DNA of 64,000 bases from assembly GCF_000155735.2 (NCBI RefSeq), contig NC_020908.1, forward strand, positions 625,001-689,000, in the 5' to 3' direction. The notes beneath the pieces are model-generated. The model worked only from the letters and a program-made list of their open reading frames with translations, was not told where the DNA came from and did no database searches. The position numbers were made by a program, and so were the translations under genes. Within the stretch, counting starts at the first letter, position 1, and each line of letters starts with the position of its first letter. This document shows, one piece after another, positions 29,331 through 38,188 of the stretch. This DNA comes from Octadecabacter arcticus 238 (lineage in GTDB: Bacteria; Pseudomonadota; Alphaproteobacteria; Rhodobacterales; Rhodobacteraceae).

Positions 29331-30491
29331 TTAGGCCGTGATCCCCGCGCGCGCAGCCATGGCCGCAGCGAAACGTTCAAACAGGTAATAGCTGTCCATC
29401 GGACCAGGTGACGCTTCCGGGTGGTACTGCACTGAAAACACGGGCTTTCCGTCAACCGCGATGCCACAGTTTGATCCATCAAACAGCGACCTGTGGGTTT
29501 CGCGCACACCTGCCGGAAGGGTCTGTGCATCCACCGTAAAGCCATGATTCATCGATGTAATTTCAACTTTGCCAGTGTCATTATCTTTGACTGGATGGTT
29601 GGCACCGTGGTGGCCGTGGTTCATTTTGATCGTTTTGGCACCCAACGCGAGGGCGAGCATTTGATGCCCCAGACAGATGCCGAAGACTGGCAGGTCTTTT
29701 GCCAGAATGTCTTTGATCATCGGCACCGCGTAAACGCCTGTCGCCGCCGGATCACCGGGGCCGTTTGACAGAAACACGCCGTCAGGACTGTGTGCCAGAA
29801 CGTCGGCGGCAGTTGCCGTCGCGGGCAGGACAGTGACATCGCAGCCAGCGGATGCCAAACAGCGCAGAATGTTGCGTTTTGCGCCGTAATCAATGGCGAC
29901 GACTTTGTATGTCGCGTCAGTCTGGCGTGCGAAGCCGTCCGGCCACGCCCACCGCATTTCATCCCAGCGATATGATTGTGCACATGTCACTTCTTTGGCG
30001 AGATCAACACCCTCGAGGCCAGCAAACCCACGGGCAGCGGCGACCAGTTTTTCGACATCGAAATTGCCGTCCAGATCATGGGCCAATGCCACATGCGGCG
30101 CGCCTTGTTGACGGATCGCGCGGGTCAGGCGGCGCGTATCAATGCCGCCAATGCCGATGCGCCCGCGGGCAGCAAGCCACGGCTCAAGGCGTTCTGCCGA
30201 CCGCCAGCTGGACGGTAATGTCGGATCCCATTTGACGACCATGCCAGAGGCGACAGGTTCGGCTGTTTCGTCGTCTTCGGGCGTAACGCCGGTGTTGCCG
30301 ATATGGGGAAACGTAAAGGTCACGATCTGGCCGGCATACGACGGATCGGTCATGATTTCCTGATAGCCGGTCATCGCGGTATTAAAGCACAATTCGGCAG
30401 TCGTTTGCCCCGTGGCGCCAAAGCCCATGCCATAAAACACGGTCCCATCGGCAAGAACAAGGCAGGCTGTTGGTTTATTGGTGCTGGCCAT
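29331..30491 (-). CDS. carA: carbamoyl-phosphate synthase small subunit
   Basis: A 386-residue glutaminase subunit that supplies ammonia to CarB for carbamoyl phosphate, feeding arginine and pyrimidine synthesis. The N-terminal domain begins ACLVLADGTVFYGMGFGA. The class I amidotransferase domain has GICLGHQMLALALGAKT with the nucleophile Cys and VQYHPEASPGP with His and Glu. ATG 30491 (MASTNKP) is preferred; the frame extends 13 codons upstream without similarity. Divergent from the yqeY-type gene. carB is not in this window. Confidence 0.95.
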   Translation of the reverse strand: MASTNKPTACLVLADGTVFYGMGFGATGQTTAELCFNTAMTGYQEIMTDPSYAGQIVTFTFPHIGNTGVTPEDDETAEPVASGMVVKWDPTLPSSWRSAERLEPWLAARGRIGIGGIDTRRLTRAIRQQGAPHVALAHDLDGNFDVEKLVAAARGFAGLEGVDLAKEVTCAQSYRWDEMRWAWPDGFARQTDATYKVVAIDYGAKRNILRCLASAGCDVTVLPATATAADVLAHSPDGVFLSNGPGDPAATGVYAVPMIKDILAKDLPVFGICLGHQMLALALGAKTIKMNHGHHGANHPVKDNDTGKVEITSMNHGFTVDAQTLPAGVRETHRSLFDGSNCGIAVDGKPVFSVQYHPEASPGPMDSYYLFERFAAAMAARAGITA

Positions 30492-30695
30492 TGGTCGAAT
30501 CCCATGCTGTGCGACAAATCTGGTCGCCATGCGGGCATTCGCACAGCGAATTTCTACGCTTACTAAGGGGTGGGGTTGTGCAGGTCAAGACGCACAAATG
30601 ACCTCACGGAGCGTTCGTTTATGGGTGCTTGTTTTGCGCGGCTACTTCGCAGTATGGTCCGCGCTCGTTACCGCTCACATATCAGGGATGATGGA

Positions 30696-31154
30696 ATGGA
30701 ATTGCGTACACGGGTCAGCACGGCCCTTAAAGAAGCGATGAAGGCCAAAGAAGCTGATCGCCTGTCGACGCTGCGACTGATCACGGCCGCAATCAAAGAC
30801 CGTGACATCGAAGCGCGCGGTGAAGGCAAAGATGAGGGCGTCGGTGACGCCGTCGTGTTGGCGATCATGGGCAAGATGGTCAAGCAGCGCCAAGAAAGCG
30901 CGAAAATTTACGAAGAGGCCGGACGCTTAGAATTGGCGCAAGACGAGCTCTCTGAGATCAAGACAATCGAAGAATTCCTGCCGCGCCAGTTGTCCGAGGA
31001 CGAAGCTGCGGCGGCCATTGAGAGCGCCATTGCCGAAGTCGATGCATCTAGCATTCGCGATATGGGCAAGGTTATGGGCATCCTAAAAGGCAAATATACC
31101 GGCCAGATGGACTTCGGAAAAACCGGCCCGATGGTGAAAGAAAAGCTGGGCTAA
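30696..31154 (+). CDS. yqeY: GatB/YqeY domain protein
   Basis: A 152-residue helical protein of the YqeY family, sharing the tail domain of the GatB amidotransferase subunit. It has ALKEAMKAKEADRLSTLRLI at the start and EFLPRQLSEDEAAAAIE and MGKVMGILKGKYTGQMD later. Role in tRNA-dependent amidation is assumed from the domain but not proven. ATG 30696 matches the family start; the longer frame upstream has no similarity. Divergent from carA, a pairing common in alphaproteobacteria. It ends overlapping the convergent EamA gene. Confidence 0.88.
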   Translation: MELRTRVSTALKEAMKAKEADRLSTLRLITAAIKDRDIEARGEGKDEGVGDAVVLAIMGKMVKQRQESAKIYEEAGRLELAQDELSEIKTIEEFLPRQLSEDEAAAAIESAIAEVDASSIRDMGKVMGILKGKYTGQMDFGKTGPMVKEKLG

Positions 31155-32062
31155 CTGGCGCGCGTTAGACGCTTGAACACGCGCCCATCCAGTACCGCGA
31201 GGCCAAGCGCGAGGAGCGCGAGGCCGATATAGACGTTGGGCGACAGGCTTTCGTCAAGAACCAGCGCGCCGAGGATGATGGAGACTGGCGGGATCAGCAG
31301 CGTTACAATCATCGTGTTGGCCGATCCTGCGGCAGCAAGGATGCGGTAATACAGCAGATACGCGCCTGCGGTGGCGAAGACGACGTAATAGCCGATGGCG
31401 CCAAGTGCAGTGAGGCTGAGGTCAAATGACGGGGTACCGTCAATCAGCAGCGCCGCCGGAACCATCACCAGCGATGACCCCGTGAGCATTCCCGCCGCCG
31501 CGACTTGGGGCGGCAGGCCCGTTAGATTGATCCGTGCCCAAACACCCGCGAAAGCATATGAAATGGTGCCCGCAATCACCGCCAGTTGCGCGAGCGATGT
31601 GATGTCAAAGTTGCGTACAGACTGCAGACCGATTGCGGTGGCGACGCCAAAGAAACCAATGGCTGACCCGATGATTTTGCGTGTGGTCAGGCGTTCATCA
31701 GCAAGGATAAGGGCCGCAATAACAACGCCAAAAATCGCCGTGCCAGCGTTGAACACCGACGTCAGGCCCGTTTGGATGTGCAACTGACCCCATGCCATCA
31801 AACTAAATGGAATGGCGTTGTTGAGGGCGCCCATGACGATCAACGCCCGCCAGATTTTAGGGTCACGCGGGATCGGCAGGCCACGCACCAAAACGAAGGC
31901 CCAAAGGATTACAGCGGCCCAAAACACGCGGTGGGCGACCGAAGTGGCGATTGGAATCTCGTCAATCGCCAGCCGCACTGCGAGGAACCCCGCGCCCCAG
32001 ATAAAGGCGAGCACAAAAAGTTCGATCCATGTGCGGATGGTGAGGGTGCGTTGTGGTGTCAT
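31151..32062 (-). CDS. DMT/EamA family transporter
   Basis: A 303-residue membrane protein with ten predicted helices arranged as two EamA repeats: WIELFVLAFIWGAGFLAVRL opens the first, and GVWARINLTGLPPQVAAAG lies early in the second. ALVLDESLSPNVYIGLALLALGL is the typical last two helices with the conserved E. Members export amino acids or metabolites; substrate unknown. Convergent with yqeY. Confidence 0.88.
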   Translation of the reverse strand: MTPQRTLTIRTWIELFVLAFIWGAGFLAVRLAIDEIPIATSVAHRVFWAAVILWAFVLVRGLPIPRDPKIWRALIVMGALNNAIPFSLMAWGQLHIQTGLTSVFNAGTAIFGVVIAALILADERLTTRKIIGSAIGFFGVATAIGLQSVRNFDITSLAQLAVIAGTISYAFAGVWARINLTGLPPQVAAAGMLTGSSLVMVPAALLIDGTPSFDLSLTALGAIGYYVVFATAGAYLLYYRILAAAGSANTMIVTLLIPPVSIILGALVLDESLSPNVYIGLALLALGLAVLDGRVFKRLTRAS

Positions 32063-32329
32063 AGCAAACGCTTAGGCCGCGCAGCAGCATTGCGCGACCC
32101 GAATTTTGTGCAAAGTTACATCACAAAATACCATGGCGTTGCCTATCGTGTTCCGCCGATGGATTGGTGCGGGTTAGGGCCAAGCGGCGCTTTGCAGCAC
32201 GACTCGACAACCGTCCGGACCCCAAACGTAAGGGCCCGCCTCTCCTAATAGGGAGTGAAGTATCTGACGGAATGCTGTCTCCCAAGCGTCGATATCATCT
32301 GATAAACGGGCGATGCCAGATAGGGATGG
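32063..32329 (-). other. intergenic region with a startless open frame
   Basis: Beyond the DUF2244 stop the same frame stays open for about 50 codons, reading SLSGIARLSDDIDAWETAF and later GPYVWGPDGCRVVLQSAAWP. There is no start codon with a ribosome site. It may be a relic of a gene or a former C-terminal extension. I cannot identify it. Confidence 0.3.
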
Positions 32330-32833
32330 TCATGGCCGGATCGCGTCGCGCATGGCGCGGTCGACCTCGTCATAAAGCACCGCGCGTTCGTCTTCGGACA
32401 GGAATGCTCCCAGCTCAACCTCTCGCTCTGACCCTTTGAGGGTGATGTAGTTAACGATGCGTTCGTTTCTTTTGTCGATCTTGAGATGGACCCAGTACGG
32501 GTTGCCTTCCCACGATTTGCGTCCGCGTCGTGGGTGGATGTGGATGAGCGTCATGCTGTCAGGCCAGATGCGCAGTTCCTCGAGGATTTCACCGTCTTTG
32601 TAGCTGCGATGTAGGGCGTACCAGACCCCCGAGACGGCGATGATAAAGAACGGCAACAAGCCCCAGAGCACAGGCGAGCCGAGGACAGCGATCAATGGCA
32701 GAAAAATGATTGCCACCGTTCCGGCAATGAACACCACAAAATCTCGGCGCAGCAGGGATCGGTAGGGCCACAGGTGCAGTTCCGCCACAGGGGCGTCTGG
32801 CGCAGGGTCCGGGGTGATCCATTCGTAGGGCAT
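32330..32833 (-). CDS. DUF2244 membrane protein
   Basis: A 167-residue protein of the DUF2244 family: N-terminal AELHLWPYRSLLRRDFVVFI, then two membrane helices (VAIIFLPLIAVLGSPVLWGLLPFF), and a cytoplasmic domain with LEELRIWPDSMTLIH and PYWVHLKI. The family is often found next to cytochrome oxidase genes, and ctaD lies about 1.9 kb away. Function unknown. Confidence 0.85.
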   Translation of the reverse strand: MPYEWITPDPAPDAPVAELHLWPYRSLLRRDFVVFIAGTVAIIFLPLIAVLGSPVLWGLLPFFIIAVSGVWYALHRSYKDGEILEELRIWPDSMTLIHIHPRRGRKSWEGNPYWVHLKIDKRNERIVNYITLKGSEREVELGAFLSEDERAVLYDEVDRAMRDAIRP

Positions 32834-33077
32834 AAACTAAACTTAGGCGTCTGTTTGACCATGTCGAGGGGATGGGGTGTCGCATGACGATATTTAAGTG
32901 AATGTCAGCGCTGGGCGGCGCGCGCGGATGATCCACCACTCCGCAAAGACCGCATTGAGTGGCGATTTCAATGGGTCGACGGAACACTTTAGTCTTTAGC
33001 CAAAGATGGAATGATCAACATGAAGTACCGTCGCCGCGTATTTTTCACGGACAAGCAGAAGTCGGAGATTTGGGACC

Positions 33078-33114
33078 CCTCTCAGCGATGCTGAGCATCG
33101 CCTGCCGGGCAGTG
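33078..33114 (+). repeat. variable-hairpin insertion element, copy A (37 nt)
   Basis: CCTCTCA, then the stem GCGATGC, loop TGA, stem GCATCGC, then CTGCCGGGCAGTG. It is inserted between C and GA in the IS30 transposase: the codons for W-D-R-W-Q-R resume exactly when it is removed. The 37-base length shifts the frame by one. Confidence 0.75.
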
Positions 33115-33465
33115 GATGGCAACGCGGAGAGTCGGTGATCTCGATTGGTCGGTTGTCTGATAGGGGGTCATCATCAATTTACCCGCTGTTAGAGCGGACT
33201 GGCGGCATCCGTCCTGCGGACCACATCAGGTCGCGGCTTGCTCTAACCCTGACCGATCGGGAAGAGACATCCAGAGGTCTGCGGGCACAGATGTCCCTGC
33301 GATCTATCGCACGAAGTTTGAAGCGATCAGCATCCACAATCAGCCGAGAAGTCCGGCGCAACGGCGGTCTCAAAGACTATCGTGCAGCGCCTTCAGATGT
33401 CGCAGCCTGGGATCGCTCTCACCGCCCGAAGCTGTGCAAGCTGGCACACAAAGCCTATCTCTGTC

Positions 33466-33501
33466 CACTGCCCGGCAACACATGCTTGCATGTGTGAGAG
33501 G
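33466..33501 (-). repeat. variable-hairpin insertion element, copy B (36 nt, reversed)
   Basis: On the minus strand: CCTCTC, stem ACACATGC, loop AA, stem GCATGTGT, then TGCCGGGCAGTG. The ends are the same as copies A and D but the 8 bp stem is a different sequence. It sits between C and GA of the host when read in element orientation. It keeps frame (36) but adds an in-frame TGA to the IS30 transposase. Confidence 0.75.
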
Positions 33502-33733
33502 GGGCGATATCGACCAAGCTGATCCGCATGTGGTCCCCGCAACAAATCGCAGGCTGGCTAATGCGAGAACATCCCGATGATGAGAACAAGCGCGTTTCTC
33601 ACGAGACGATCTGCCGAAGCTTTTTTATCCAAATTCGTGGCGTACTTTAGAAGGAATTACTAGCGCATCTACGGGCAACGCGGGCCATCCGCCGATCTCG
33701 CCATGCCACCATGAAGCGTAGTGGTCTGGGCCA

Positions 33734-33773
33734 ACCTCCCGGTGATTGCTGCGCAATCGCCTGCCGGTCAATG
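33734..33773 (+). repeat. variable-hairpin insertion element, copy C (40 nt, diverged)
   Basis: ACCTCCCGGT, stem GATTGC, loop TGC, stem GCAATC, then GCCTGCCGGTCAATG. The right arm differs from copies A and D at a few positions. Removal of 40 bases restores G-Q-F-N-D-A-I-S-I, matching the IS30 family around this site. Exact ends are uncertain by one or two bases. Confidence 0.6.
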
Positions 33774-34633
33774 GTTCAACGATGCAATATCGATCCGTGA
33801 CAGGCCAGCCGAGGTGGAAGATCGGGCCGTGCCTGGCCATTGGGAGGGTGACCTCATCGAAGGCTCCGGCAACAGCTTCATCGCAACATTGGTCGAACGG
33901 AGCACGCGCTACGTGATGCTGGCGAAGGTTGGCAACAAGGACAGCCACAGCGTCATCCAAGCGCTAATCAAGCAGTCGCACAAGCTGCCCAAAGAACTTT
34001 ATCGTTCTCTGACATGGGATCGTGGGTCGGAAATGGCAGGGCATAAGAAGTTCACCTTGGCGACTGATATCGACGTCTACTTGTGCGAACCCCACAGCCC
34101 GTGGCAACGCGGCTCAAACGAAAACACCAACCGCCTTCTGCGACAGTACTTTCCAAAGGGCACAGATTTGTCGATACACAGTCAAGCAAAGTTGAGCGCC
34201 GTCGCCAGACAACTCAATGAACGACCTCGAATGACGCTGGGGTATGAAACTCCCGCAGAGCGTTTAATGCATGTGTTGCATCGACCAGTTGAAATCGCCG
34301 TCCAAAGCCCAGTGTCAGCAACCCAGTGGCCAATTCTGATGATGGATCGCCGATCGTGGCAAAGCACCGCCCCATGAAAACCACCTGTGTACTGGCGGCA
34401 ACCGCCACAGCGGAGGCGCGGATCATCCATGCACGATGGGATGCAATGTGCCGCGCGTGGGCGTCTCGAACCGCGTTTAGGATGCACAAGCCCATGAAGG
34501 CAGCAAAGCCGAGCCGCACGACGTTAAGCGTTGTCGTGGCGAACGGGCCAATTGGGTAAGCCAATCAATTGGATTGATACCATGCCAAAAAGTCATCGCT
34601 GTTTCCAGTCGCGCATATAGAAATTGTGCCCAC

Positions 34634-34664
34634 AAAAAAGGCCTCGGCGTTTCCGCCGAGGCCT
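34634..34664 (-). terminator. intrinsic terminator of ctaD
   Basis: On the minus strand, AGGCCTCGGCG pairs perfectly with CGCCGAGGCCT over 11 bp around a GAAA loop, followed by six T. It lies 28 bases after the ctaD stop. Confidence 0.9.
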
Positions 34665-34691
34665 AATATCATTCAGATCCCGAAGGTATTG

Positions 34692-36365
34692 TTAGTGCGA
34701 AGACTGCTTGTCCCAGTCGGACTGCTTGGGCAGCGTTTCGAACGTGTGCTCCGGTGGAGGGGACGGCAGGGTCCATTCCAGAGTATCAGCAAATTCGCCC
34801 CACGGGTTTGGCTCCGTCGCGTTTTTCGGGCTCATCAGCGTCTTGAAGAGAATGACGATGAAGAACAGGAAGGATGCGAATGACAGGAACGCGCCAAGGG
34901 ATGATACATAGTTCCAAGTCGCGAACGCTTCTGAATAGTCGATGATGCGGCGCGGCATGCCGTTACGACCAAGGAAGTGCTGCGGGAAGAACGTGATGTT
35001 GGCACCAATGAACATCATCCAGAAGTGCAGATGTCCTGCCCATTCAGGAATTTTGCGTCCAGACATTTTCGGCAGGTAGAAATAGATACCCGCGAAGATG
35101 CCAAACACGGCGCCCAGCGACATCACGTAGTGGAAATGCGCCACGACGTAATAGGTGTCGTGGTAGGCGCGGTCGACACCAGCCTGTGACAGTACAATGC
35201 CTGTGACGCCACCGACGGTGAACAAGAAAATGAAACCGAGAGCCCACATCATCGGGGCTTTGAATGACACAGACCCACCCCACATTGTTGCGATCCAGCT
35301 AAAGATCTTCACGCCCGTGGGCACTGCGATGACCATCGTTGCCAGCATAAAATAGGACTGCTGGGTCAGCGACATGCCCACCGTATACATGTGGTGTGCC
35401 CACACGACAAAGCCCAGCGCGCCAATTGCGACCATTGCGTAAACCATCGGCAAGTAGCCGAAGATCGGCTTGCGCGAGAAGGTGGAGACAACGTGGCTGA
35501 CGATACCGAACGCAGGTACGACAACAATGTAAACTTCGGGGTGACCGAAGAACCACAGAATGTGTTGGTACAAAACCGGATCACCACCACCGGAGGGATC
35601 AAAGAACGTTGTCCCGAAGTTGCGGTCCATCAAAAGCATGGTGATCGCGCCAGCCAGAACGGGCAGGGCCAGAAGGATCAACCATGCGGTAACGAAGATT
35701 GACCATGAAAACAGCGGCACTTTATGCAATGTCATGCCGGGCGCGCGCATGTTCAGGAAGGTCGTGATCATGTTGATCGCGCCCAGAATAGAGGACGCAC
35801 CAGAGACGTGAACCGCGAAGATCGCGAGGTCCATTGAAATACCGCCGGAGCTTGTCGACAGCGGTGGATACATGACCCAGCCGACCCCCGCGCCGGCTTG
35901 ACCGTTCCCGCCGGGCGCAAGCATGGACGCAACACCAAGGGCAACACCGGTACAGAACATCCAGAATGACAGGTTGTTGAGGCGCGGAAACGCCATGTCA
36001 GGCGCGCCGATTTGCAGCGGCATAAAGTAGTTTCCGAAACCACCGAAAAGCGCAGGAATAACCACAAAAAACATCATCAGGATGCCGTGGTACGTTATCA
36101 ACACGTTCCATAAGTGACCATTGGGTGTACATTCGTTCAGGGCCGCTGGAAACAGACGTGCGCCTTCAAGGCACATGTACTGAACACCGGGGTGCATAAG
36201 CTCCATGCGCATGTAAACGGTGAAACTGACGGACAAGAACCCGACAAAACCCGACACGAAAAGGTACAAAATACCAATGTCTTTATGGTTTGTGGACATA
36301 AACCAACGGGTAAAAAACCCGCGGTTGTCTTCATGGTCCTGCTCGTGGACGGCTGCGTCTACCAT
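34692..36365 (-). CDS. ctaD: cytochrome c oxidase subunit I (aa3 type)
   Basis: A 557-residue haem-copper oxidase with twelve membrane helices. Visible ligands are the haem a His in [13 protein letters not shown], CuB and Tyr cross-link in [17 protein letters not shown], CuB pair in [10 protein letters not shown], and the haem a/a3 pair in [17 protein letters not shown]- and K-channel residues include the NHKDIG start and FVVWAHH. It reduces oxygen to water with proton pumping in the cytoplasmic membrane. It stands alone here, not with ctaC and ctaE, as is common in Rhodobacter relatives. A strong terminator follows. Confidence 0.97.
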   Translation of the reverse strand: MVDAAVHEQDHEDNRGFFTRWFMSTNHKDIGILYLFVSGFVGFLSVSFTVYMRMELMHPGVQYMCLEGARLFPAALNECTPNGHLWNVLITYHGILMMFFVVIPALFGGFGNYFMPLQIGAPDMAFPRLNNLSFWMFCTGVALGVASMLAPGGNGQAGAGVGWVMYPPLSTSSGGISMDLAIFAVHVSGASSILGAINMITTFLNMRAPGMTLHKVPLFSWSIFVTAWLILLALPVLAGAITMLLMDRNFGTTFFDPSGGGDPVLYQHILWFFGHPEVYIVVVPAFGIVSHVVSTFSRKPIFGYLPMVYAMVAIGALGFVVWAHHMYTVGMSLTQQSYFMLATMVIAVPTGVKIFSWIATMWGGSVSFKAPMMWALGFIFLFTVGGVTGIVLSQAGVDRAYHDTYYVVAHFHYVMSLGAVFGIFAGIYFYLPKMSGRKIPEWAGHLHFWMMFIGANITFFPQHFLGRNGMPRRIIDYSEAFATWNYVSSLGAFLSFASFLFFIVILFKTLMSPKNATEPNPWGEFADTLEWTLPSPPPEHTFETLPKQSDWDKQSSH

Positions 36366-37126
36366 GTGGCGCTCCCTGCAATCGATGGCAATTTCTACAA
36401 GGTGAACGGACTCACCCTTTGGCTTAAAATGATTTTAGGGCGCAGGGGGGGGCAGGGCAACAGTGCATCGCACGGTTTGCATGGGTAAAATTGGCGCAGG
36501 TGTGTGTGTTAGTGCTTTGGCGCGATGGTCAGGACAAAACCACCGACGTAAATTTCATTCGCGCCACCGCGTCCATCTTTGATATCAGCGACGATGCTCA
36601 CGCAGGTATTATTGCGGATGATGGCGTCCCAATCGCGTCTTCTTCCCACCAAATATCGGTCAAAGGCCGAAAGGTGTCTTGAAACAGGACTTCGCTGTAG
36701 CGGTTGAGGCTTGCACCAAAAAACGCGGTTCCGGCGGGGCTTTACAGAGTAACTATGATGGGTCACTGTGAGGTTCCGTCATACTACGCGCGAAACGCGA
36801 GCGAAATGTCTGTGCCACCTAAACAGCCCCCGTCTAAATCGCCAAGAACAGTCAAGAACAGTGATGTCCAAGCCCATTAAATATGGACGAAGTAGTTGAT
36901 TGAAATCCAAATATATCAACGGTTGGTCCATGACATCGAGCGGCACAACGACGGTTAAATTGAAGTCACTTTTTACTTGCTGGTCCTGCGCGCGAACAGG
37001 ATTTTTCGTACAGATGACACTCAACGTAGCCAATATGATTGATGTAGGATGCATGTGTCCCCCAAAGGATCGTGATCAATCAGGGGAAAACAATACGGGG
37101 TTTATGGATTTTCTAAACCACCCACC
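36366..37126 (-). pseudogene. region of decayed coding sequence upstream of ctaD
   Basis: A frame from ATG 37054 begins with a signal-like segment (ILATLSVICTKNPVRAQDQ) and runs 91 residues. After its stop, frames change: a coherent-looking stretch AGTAFFGASLNRYSEVLFQD and FRPLTDIWWEED occupies one frame near 36720-36600, and SIVADIKDGRGGANEIYVGG another near 36590-36510. This looks like one exported protein of about 180 residues broken by several frameshifts. I cannot name the family. The rest of the interval is the ctaD leader. Confidence 0.4.
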
Positions 37127-37558
37127 TCAGGTCGCAGAGAGCAGGTCCGCGAGCGCTGATTTCCTCTGAGTCACATCGTCGAGTGTGTACCCGTCAAGAA
37201 CTGAAAAGAACGCATCTTTTGCTTGGGTGAGCGGGGTGCGCAGGCCGCAGGCAGGCAGGATGGCGCAATTTGGCGCGCTGCCAAAACATTCTGCGACCGG
37301 ATCATCGGCCATGATGGATCGCAAAACTGCCCCGATTGAAATGTCGGTTGCAGGGCGTGCCAGCTGCAGCCCGCCGCCGCGCCCGCGATCCGAGGTCACA
37401 AAGCCGCCGCGCACTAACTCTGTTGCGACTTTGGCGATATGGTGTTGCGACAGCCCGTAACTTTGGGCGATGGACGATGCGGGCACGCGCCCAGCCTTGG
37501 ACACGGACAGGGCGATAAGGATGCGCACGGCGTAGTCGCTGAATTTATCAAGATGCAT
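37127..37558 (-). CDS. nsrR: Rrf2 family regulator, NsrR-like nitric oxide sensor
   Basis: A 143-residue winged-helix repressor. The DNA-binding part is DKFSDYAVRILIALS and SIAQSYGLSQHHIAKVATEL, with the wing GRGGGLQLARP. The cluster-binding cysteines are in AECFGSAPNCAILPACGL, and ALDGYTLDD-like VLDGYTLDDVTQ follows, all typical of NsrR. NsrR binds an Fe-S cluster that reacts with NO and releases repression. It is divergent from a small membrane protein and a truncated haemoglobin, which are the likely targets. Confidence 0.78.
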   Translation of the reverse strand: MHLDKFSDYAVRILIALSVSKAGRVPASSIAQSYGLSQHHIAKVATELVRGGFVTSDRGRGGGLQLARPATDISIGAVLRSIMADDPVAECFGSAPNCAILPACGLRTPLTQAKDAFFSVLDGYTLDDVTQRKSALADLLSAT

Positions 37559-37577
37559 GCGTCAAATTAGCATTTGC

Positions 37578-37617
37578 AATGCGTATTATAAAGGCGCTAT
37601 TTAATACGTATTATAAA
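37578..37617. promoter_or_regulatory. repeated AT-rich operator between nsrR and the haemoglobin operon
   Basis: AATGCGTATTATAAA at 37578 is repeated as AATACGTATTATAAA at 37603, 25 bases apart, in the divergent promoter region. The second copy contains the palindrome AATACGTATT. A GCATT-TGC-AATGC inverted repeat overlaps the first. Spacing and position suit a repressor acting on both genes. Confidence 0.55.
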
Positions 37618-37637
37618 TACCGATTTAAGGACACGTT

Positions 37638-37793
37638 ATGACTGTCACCTCCATCATCCTCTGGCCTGGTACGAAAATCTGCGAACGCATGGGCGTCGAC
37701 CCAGAGGCGGACCAAGGTTTGATCCGGTCCATGTTCAATATGTTGGTCTATTTGGTCATCATGCTGGCCGTGATGTGGATGATTTTGGGATGA
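37638..37793 (+). CDS. small single-pass membrane protein, 51 residues
   Basis: ATG 37638, preceded by AAGGA, opens a 51-residue frame: MTVTSIILWPGTKICERMGV, an acidic middle (DPEADQG), then the membrane helix MFNMLVYLVIMLAVMWMIL. Its TGA overlaps the next ATG (ATGA at 37790-37793), so it is translationally coupled to the truncated haemoglobin. Function unknown; context suggests NO or nitrite detoxification. Confidence 0.65.
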   Translation: MTVTSIILWPGTKICERMGVDPEADQGLIRSMFNMLVYLVIMLAVMWMILG

Positions 37794-38188
37794 AGCCCAC
37801 CGCGAGAATTGATCTAACGGCCGCCCAGATCGACGAGGTCGTGGCCGTGTTTTATGACAAAGTGCGCCACGATCCGACGTTTGGGCCGGTGTTTGCCGAT
37901 AAAATCAGCGATTGGCCCAGCCATGAGGTCAAGATCGCCGCGTTCTGGCGCAATGCGATCCTGCACGAGCGGTCCTACAGTGGCAATCCGATGCGCAAAC
38001 ACATGCAGGCGGGCACCGTAAAAGACGGACACTTCCCGATCTGGCTGGCGTTGTTTGATGACGTTCTGGCCGCGCAACTGTCCGTTGATGTCGCTGCCGG
38101 ATGGTCCGCATTGGCGCACCGGATCGGCGTGGGATTGCGGTTCGGGTTGACGATGGACAGCACGGACGGCGTGCCAAACCTGCGTTAG
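37790..38188 (+). CDS. group III truncated haemoglobin
   Basis: A 132-residue globin. [12 protein letters not shown] resembles the B-C region and [20 protein letters not shown] the E region. The proximal His lies in [15 protein letters not shown], and [14 protein letters not shown] closes the fold. Group III globins bind O2 and NO; with the NsrR-like regulator next door a role in NO detoxification is likely. ATG 37790 overlaps the previous stop; a GTG at 37775 would add five residues. Confidence 0.82.
   Translation: MKPTARIDLTAAQIDEVVAVFYDKVRHDPTFGPVFADKISDWPSHEVKIAAFWRNAILHERSYSGNPMRKHMQAGTVKDGHFPIWLALFDDVLAAQLSVDVAAGWSALAHRIGVGLRFGLTMDSTDGVPNLR

Larger units (their letters stand above)
32961..34299 (+). 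mobile_element. IS30 family element carrying three small hairpin insertions
   Basis: Terminal inverted repeats match closely over 27 bases: GGCGATTTCAATGGGTCGAC at 32961 against GGCGATTTCAACTGGTCGAT read back from 34299. A GT dinucleotide flanks both ends, fitting the 2-3 bp duplication of IS30. The 1339-base length exceeds the usual 1.2 kb by the sum of three inserted hairpin elements (113 bases). Confidence 0.85.
33020..34302 (+). pseudogene. IS30 transposase interrupted by three hairpin inserts and a TAG
   Basis: The N-terminal piece starts MKYRRRVFFTDKQKSEIWD at 33020. The piece from 33115 contains the helix-turn-helix SLRSIARSLKRSASTISREV. The piece from 33502 has WSPQQIAGWL and SHETICRSFFIQ. 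The piece from 33774 has the DDE core ([19 protein letters not shown], and [20 protein letters not shown]). Removing inserts of 37, 36 and 40 bases restores one continuous frame, with a single in-frame TAG at 33648 where the family has a Lys. Confidence 0.8.
32894..34564 (-). pseudogene. DUF2306 membrane protein remnant split by IS30
   Basis: The 5' piece (34564 down to 34300) reads SHRAWMIRASAVAVAASTQ, the conserved core of DUF2306, but lacks the usual N-terminal helices; a TGA sits just upstream in frame. The 3' piece (32960 down to 32894) continues LNAVFAEWWIIRARRPALTF and a TAA. Joining the two after removing IS30 and one copy of a GT/AC dinucleotide repeat gives one continuous frame. So IS30 inserted into an already or later truncated DUF2306 gene. 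Confidence 0.75.
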
